The translations under genes and the position numbers were made by a program. From contig QANU01041584.1 in assembly GCA_003254905.1 (NCBI GenBank), forward strand, positions 367,410-431,409: a stretch of 64,000 bases of DNA, read 5' to 3'. Shown here one piece after another: positions 60,355 to 64,000 of the stretch. Within the stretch, counting starts at the first letter, position 1. Each line of letters opens with the position of its first letter. Below the pieces are notes generated by a model, which worked only from the letters and a program-made list of their open reading frames with translations, searched no databases and was not told the DNA's origin. This DNA comes from Nissolia schottii (taxonomy: Eukaryota > Streptophyta > Magnoliopsida > Fabales > Fabaceae).

Positions 60355-62025
60355 TAGTCCATCTTTATGTTGCATGAAGTGACCTTATACTGGGTCTCTC
60401 TAGTTCAAAGAAGCAGTGAGTCGATTTTGTCTCATTGTGTAAGGGTGAATCTTTGTACTAAAGGTGTTTGTAGTTTTGTACCCTCTTTAACTCCCCTCTT
60501 TTTCAATAATTTGAACATTTTCTAGCTATAAAAACAAAAATAAGTCTTTATGTTGCATGAATGCTATCCCTAGCTAGTTGAGAATGTATCCCTTAAATAA
60601 TAGTTGAAAATGCACGAGTAGCAACTTTTGTCTCAACAAATCAATATTTAAGGGACACTTGTCTATTCTACTTGGGTTTTAAGTGAGAGTAGAAAAGTTT
60701 TTACTTTGATTAATGACTAAATGAAGAATATATAAGGATGATTTTTCATGCGTCTCATAATATCCTTCACCTCTCTTACTAAATTTTTCTACTTTTGATT
60801 ATTTTTAAGACTAAATCCATTCAATTTTATCATTATTTCATGATCTAATGCGATAAATTAATACTTTTTAATACAATATTTGTCGAGAGTTGTATCATAA
60901 GTTCAAATGGTCCGCAAAACTATAAACCTCTTATAAGCTAGTTATTTCAATGATTTGACTAATGAAAAGTTAATCAACGTCAGACAGAACAAGAAATTAT
61001 GACAAAATGTGATAAATTTAGTTCTAAAAATTGTCAAAAATAAGAAAATTTAGTAAGAGGGTGTATTTACCTCATGCGGTGCGTGAGAAACCATATTTAA
61101 TTGGGATGATTTGTATACCTTTTGACTTAATATTTCAAGTCAAAATGTGCGTCTGATTCACTTGTATGATTTTTTATTTAGTTCATCGGTGTAGATCTTT
61201 CATAGTTTGAGCTCTCCCTCGAAATACATTCTACTATATACAATGAAGTGATACAAATAAAATCTCATAACAAAAATAAGATCATGTAAAAAGTTTTACA
61301 TTAATTAAATTTAAATTTAATTGAGATAATATAGTTGAAAGGACTCATAAACCCATTATCTTAAAGATTTTGTATCAATATACCACATTTAACCGACTTT
61401 TATAATTTATTACTTAGTACATTGATTTGAATCTCTTTTAAATTTGGATTCCCATCACCCCTTTATAGTTAACCGGAACAACACCCAAACGAGCCCAAGT
61501 TTCACTCGTGGAATTAAGCACCATGGAAATTATGGAAGTAAGTCAAATGGAAAACAAATTCTTTACCTAGCTACTTGTAGCATTGAGGGCAGTACCAACT
61601 AATTTGGCCTCCAATTTAAGCCTTATAGAGTTAAAAGTGGGTCTATCGATTCTTCCCCACTAAATTGTTCAAAGCAAGATTCTTTGCGTGTCAGAAAGCT
61701 TATCTTACAACAAACTTTAGGCTACATTTTGGTATTGAAACGGTTTCAAGGATCATTAATGAAGAGAACATTTTTTTTCCCCATATTTTGCACATACATC
61801 AACTTGTGTGTGGGATGGGATTGGCTAAAATGGATCATTTGGATGAAGTTCTCATTCTTTCCTTTTTCTATTTCTCATTATATCTTGATGTTGATTGTAG
61901 AGAGGGTTTCAAATTCCCACGTAAATGTAGTGATATTGTATAAGAACTAATAGCACAGAAAAGTAGTTTCTAACTCTATACCGAATGGGGCCCTCAAATT
62001 GATCCTAAGGTTGTTACTTAGATGG
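60355..62025. other. intergenic, no gene recognised
   Basis: AT-rich DNA. 61490-61970 is slightly less AT-rich and holds two overlapping frames (61665-61943, 61684-61950) that disagree with each other and show no motif. Confidence 0.4.
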
Positions 62026-62029
62026 GATA

Positions 62030-62605
62030 TTTTTTTAGGGTAATATAATTTTGAGAGAATTTCAATTAATTTGTTACAATTTTTATTTTGTTTGGATACA
62101 AATGAAAGAAATTTTAAAATTTTAAGTATTTTTTTAGGTATTTTATATACTTCAAAAGAGTGGATTTCAATTTCTTTCTATTCATAAGGAGTTCTACAAT
62201 TACATTCATCTCTAATGATTTCTTGATTCTCTTATCCTCAAACTCTACCACCAATCTTCATTTACTACTCATTATCATTGTCGGTTGGCCACCGTCAAAC
62301 ACCGACCAACCATTGTTGAACGCTGGTCGACTATCGTTCGGCCACCAACGAGCCCTTGTTGACTACCGACGAGGCCCAGCGGCTAATTGTCGGTTGGACC
62401 TCACCTGGTCACCAGTCAGACCCCGCCTAAAGTAGGTAAACACAATTTCATTATTCAAACAAAGTATTTGGTAATGATGTAATATAATTATTTTATCTAC
62501 ACTATCAATTTTTAAAATGAAAGAAATTCAATTGAATCATTTAAATTATGTCGCATTTCAAATTCCTTAAAATTTGAAAATGCTCCCATCCACACACATC
62601 CTAAG
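62030..62605. repeat. inverted-repeat element with a GC-rich minisatellite core
   Basis: The left side (TTTGTTTGGATACAAATGAAAGAAATTTTAAAATTTT) pairs loosely with the right side (AAATTCCTTAAAATTTGAAAATG...CATCCACACACATCC). The core at 62275-62430 is abruptly GC-rich with degenerate repeats around GGCCACCGTCAAACACCGAC, GACTACCGACGAGG and GGTCACCAGTCAGAC. Confidence 0.4.
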
Positions 62606-62609
62606 ATGT

Positions 62610-63170
62610 TTAACTCCCTAATGTTTTATAGTAGTGCAAATTGACTCTTATTAATTTAACTAAATTACCCTTATTTATTTTTCTTCCATCTTCTCCTATC
62701 CATCACAAAGATAAAGTTATAGTTTGTTCATGTAAATGTCAATTTGTACGATTATAAAATGCTAGGGTCAATTTGCCTCTTAAAAATTTTGGGCATAAAA
62801 TACACATAGCATGTAACTTTTTTCCGTAAAAAATATGGATCTTACTAATTTTATCTCAAAAATATTTGGTGTACATCATTTTTATGCCACTAATCTATCA
62901 CCACATTAAATGTACATTTTTAATCTTTTCTAACCCACTCTCCCTCACACAATGAGACTCCTCCTCTTCTCCTCTCTTCCTATTCATTTTTTTCCTTTCT
63001 CTCTTCCCTTCTCTTTTATTTTTCCTTTTTTTTATTTGTCACATATGTTTTTTTTCTTTCATTTTTTCAGTTTTTCTTGTTTAATTTTATTCAATTAAAC
63101 TTTTCTTTATTTTTTCTTTTTCGCTTTTTTTTCTTCTTTTTCACAAGACATTTGTGGATCAAACATTTCT
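62610..63170. other. intergenic, pyrimidine-rich
   Basis: Long CT- and T-rich tracts at 62930-63160; no gene seen. Confidence 0.45.
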
Positions 63171-63199
63171 CATTTCTGTTTTCATCATTTTTTTGTTTT

Positions 63200-63795
63200 A
63201 GGTAGTTCAAAAGTTTGTGTATGTTGAAAAAAAATTGTACATAGTTCAAAAGTTTGTGTAAGTGTGTGCCACGGTTTTCTTTTTCGTCGTCATTTTCGTA
63301 CGTCAGTCATAATTTTCATTTCTGGATTTTAAAAATTGTGTGTATATGTAGAGAAAAGTTTGTGTATTATTATTCAAAAGTTTGTGCACATAAGCAACAA
63401 AGTTTTCTTCTTCATCTTCGTGTTTGTGCTCGTTTTCGTTTCGATCATATTTTTTGTTTTTAGTTGTTCAAAAGTTTGTGCACGTAAGTACCAAAATTTT
63501 CTTATTCATTATTTTTGTTTTTTTATTTGTTTCTACTTGTTGAAAAGTTTGTGCTTGTCATGTCAAAAGTTTGTGCATGTACTTAAAAATGCTTGTGCAT
63601 GGTAGCAAGTGAGTCCATACGCTTAGAGTATGAGTGGGAAGCAGGGGATAGAGTGCGACAATTACTTTTTGCTATTTACTGTGTCATATATTCGATCTGA
63701 TTTAGTTCCATATATGAAAAATGTTTGTATATGGATGTAGAAAAAATCTGTACATGTGTGTGCAAAAGTTTGTGTATTTAGAGCTATTGTGTATA
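63200..63795. repeat. dispersed repeat with TTTGTGCATG motifs, copy 2
   Basis: At least seven copies of CAAAAGTTTGTG(CA/TA) occur (63209, 63249, 63376, 63469, 63541, 63563, 63762). The block at 63630-63720 matches the reverse complement of 35100-35220. The match includes GAGTATGAGTGG, AGAGTGCGACAATTAC and TTTAGTTCCATATATG. Confidence 0.65.
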
Positions 63796-63802
63796 TCATA
63801 TG

Positions 63803-64000
63803 TAGGGGTGCTCATGGGCCGGGTTGGCCTTTACCCGAACCCGACCCTATATTTAGACTGGATCAATTTTGAGGACCTGGACCCGACCCTAAACTCGATA
63901 GACCCCAATCATCTTTGGGCCGAGTTAAAACTCAAGTTTAGACTTGGCCAAAAATGGGTCAAAACTATCCCAAACTTCAAAATAAAAAATAACATCCATT
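63803..64000. mobile_element. hAT-type element, left end (runs off window)
   Basis: TAGGGGTGCTCATGGGCCGG is a typical hAT MITE start and resembles the left end at 52592. It is followed by ACCCGACCC and GGGCCGAG motifs. The right end is beyond the window. Confidence 0.6.

Overview
This is a 64 kb, strongly AT-rich window of plant nuclear DNA. It has split genes with GT-AG introns, long intergenic tracts and many DNA-transposon and retroelement relics. The AINTEGUMENTA-type gene and the general repeat style point to a eudicot, most likely a legume such as soybean or a close relative. The species is an inference; nothing in the window proves it.

Three host genes can be rebuilt exon by exon, all on the minus strand. 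(1) 1-2284: a plant phenolic O-methyltransferase of the COMT family; four exons are visible and the C-terminus runs off the left edge. (2) 12581-17408: a nine-exon AINTEGUMENTA (AP2 double-domain transcription factor) gene predicted at 732 residues, with a 9-nt micro-exon in the first AP2 domain and a 206-base N gap just upstream of its start codon. (3) 41838-44328: a five-exon gene for a plastid-targeted membrane protein that resembles DUF3054, 273 residues. An orphan exon-like segment lies at 3260-3376. No tRNA, rRNA or CRISPR was seen.

The rest is mobile-element territory. Several elements are delimited to the base by terminal inverted repeats plus target-site duplications: a fold-back Mutator-type element (9441-9921), a Mutator-type element carrying its own tandem array (22714-23741), two hAT-type elements (23834-24726 and 52592-53106), and a 1,054-bp Mutator-type element with 9-bp duplications nested inside another inverted-repeat element (53617-54670). 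A structurally whole TRIM-like LTR element sits at 59366-60347. Others are remnants: CACTA ends (4081, 21.65-21.86 kb, 31.86-32.16 kb), LINE 3' parts (20.4-21.5 and 41.2-41.6 kb), SINE-like pieces (21.86 and 29.0 kb), a MuDR-type transposase N-terminus (57.47-58.0 kb), and broken Ty3/gypsy and Ty1/copia fossils (7.76-9.36 and 45.2-45.85 kb).

The most unusual structure is a set of clusters of short perfect or near-perfect palindromes built on GAAATCGCCA...TGGCGATTTC or AATTCGCCAAC...GTTGGCGAATT. They recur at 10.6, 22.1, 25.0, 27.7-28.3, 44.8, 57.2 and 59.0 kb, and none of the usual element classes explains them. A second small inverted-repeat family (ends near GCATGTTTGG...CCAAACATGC, core AGAATCAATTCTG) has settled in introns of both complete genes and at 38.5 kb.
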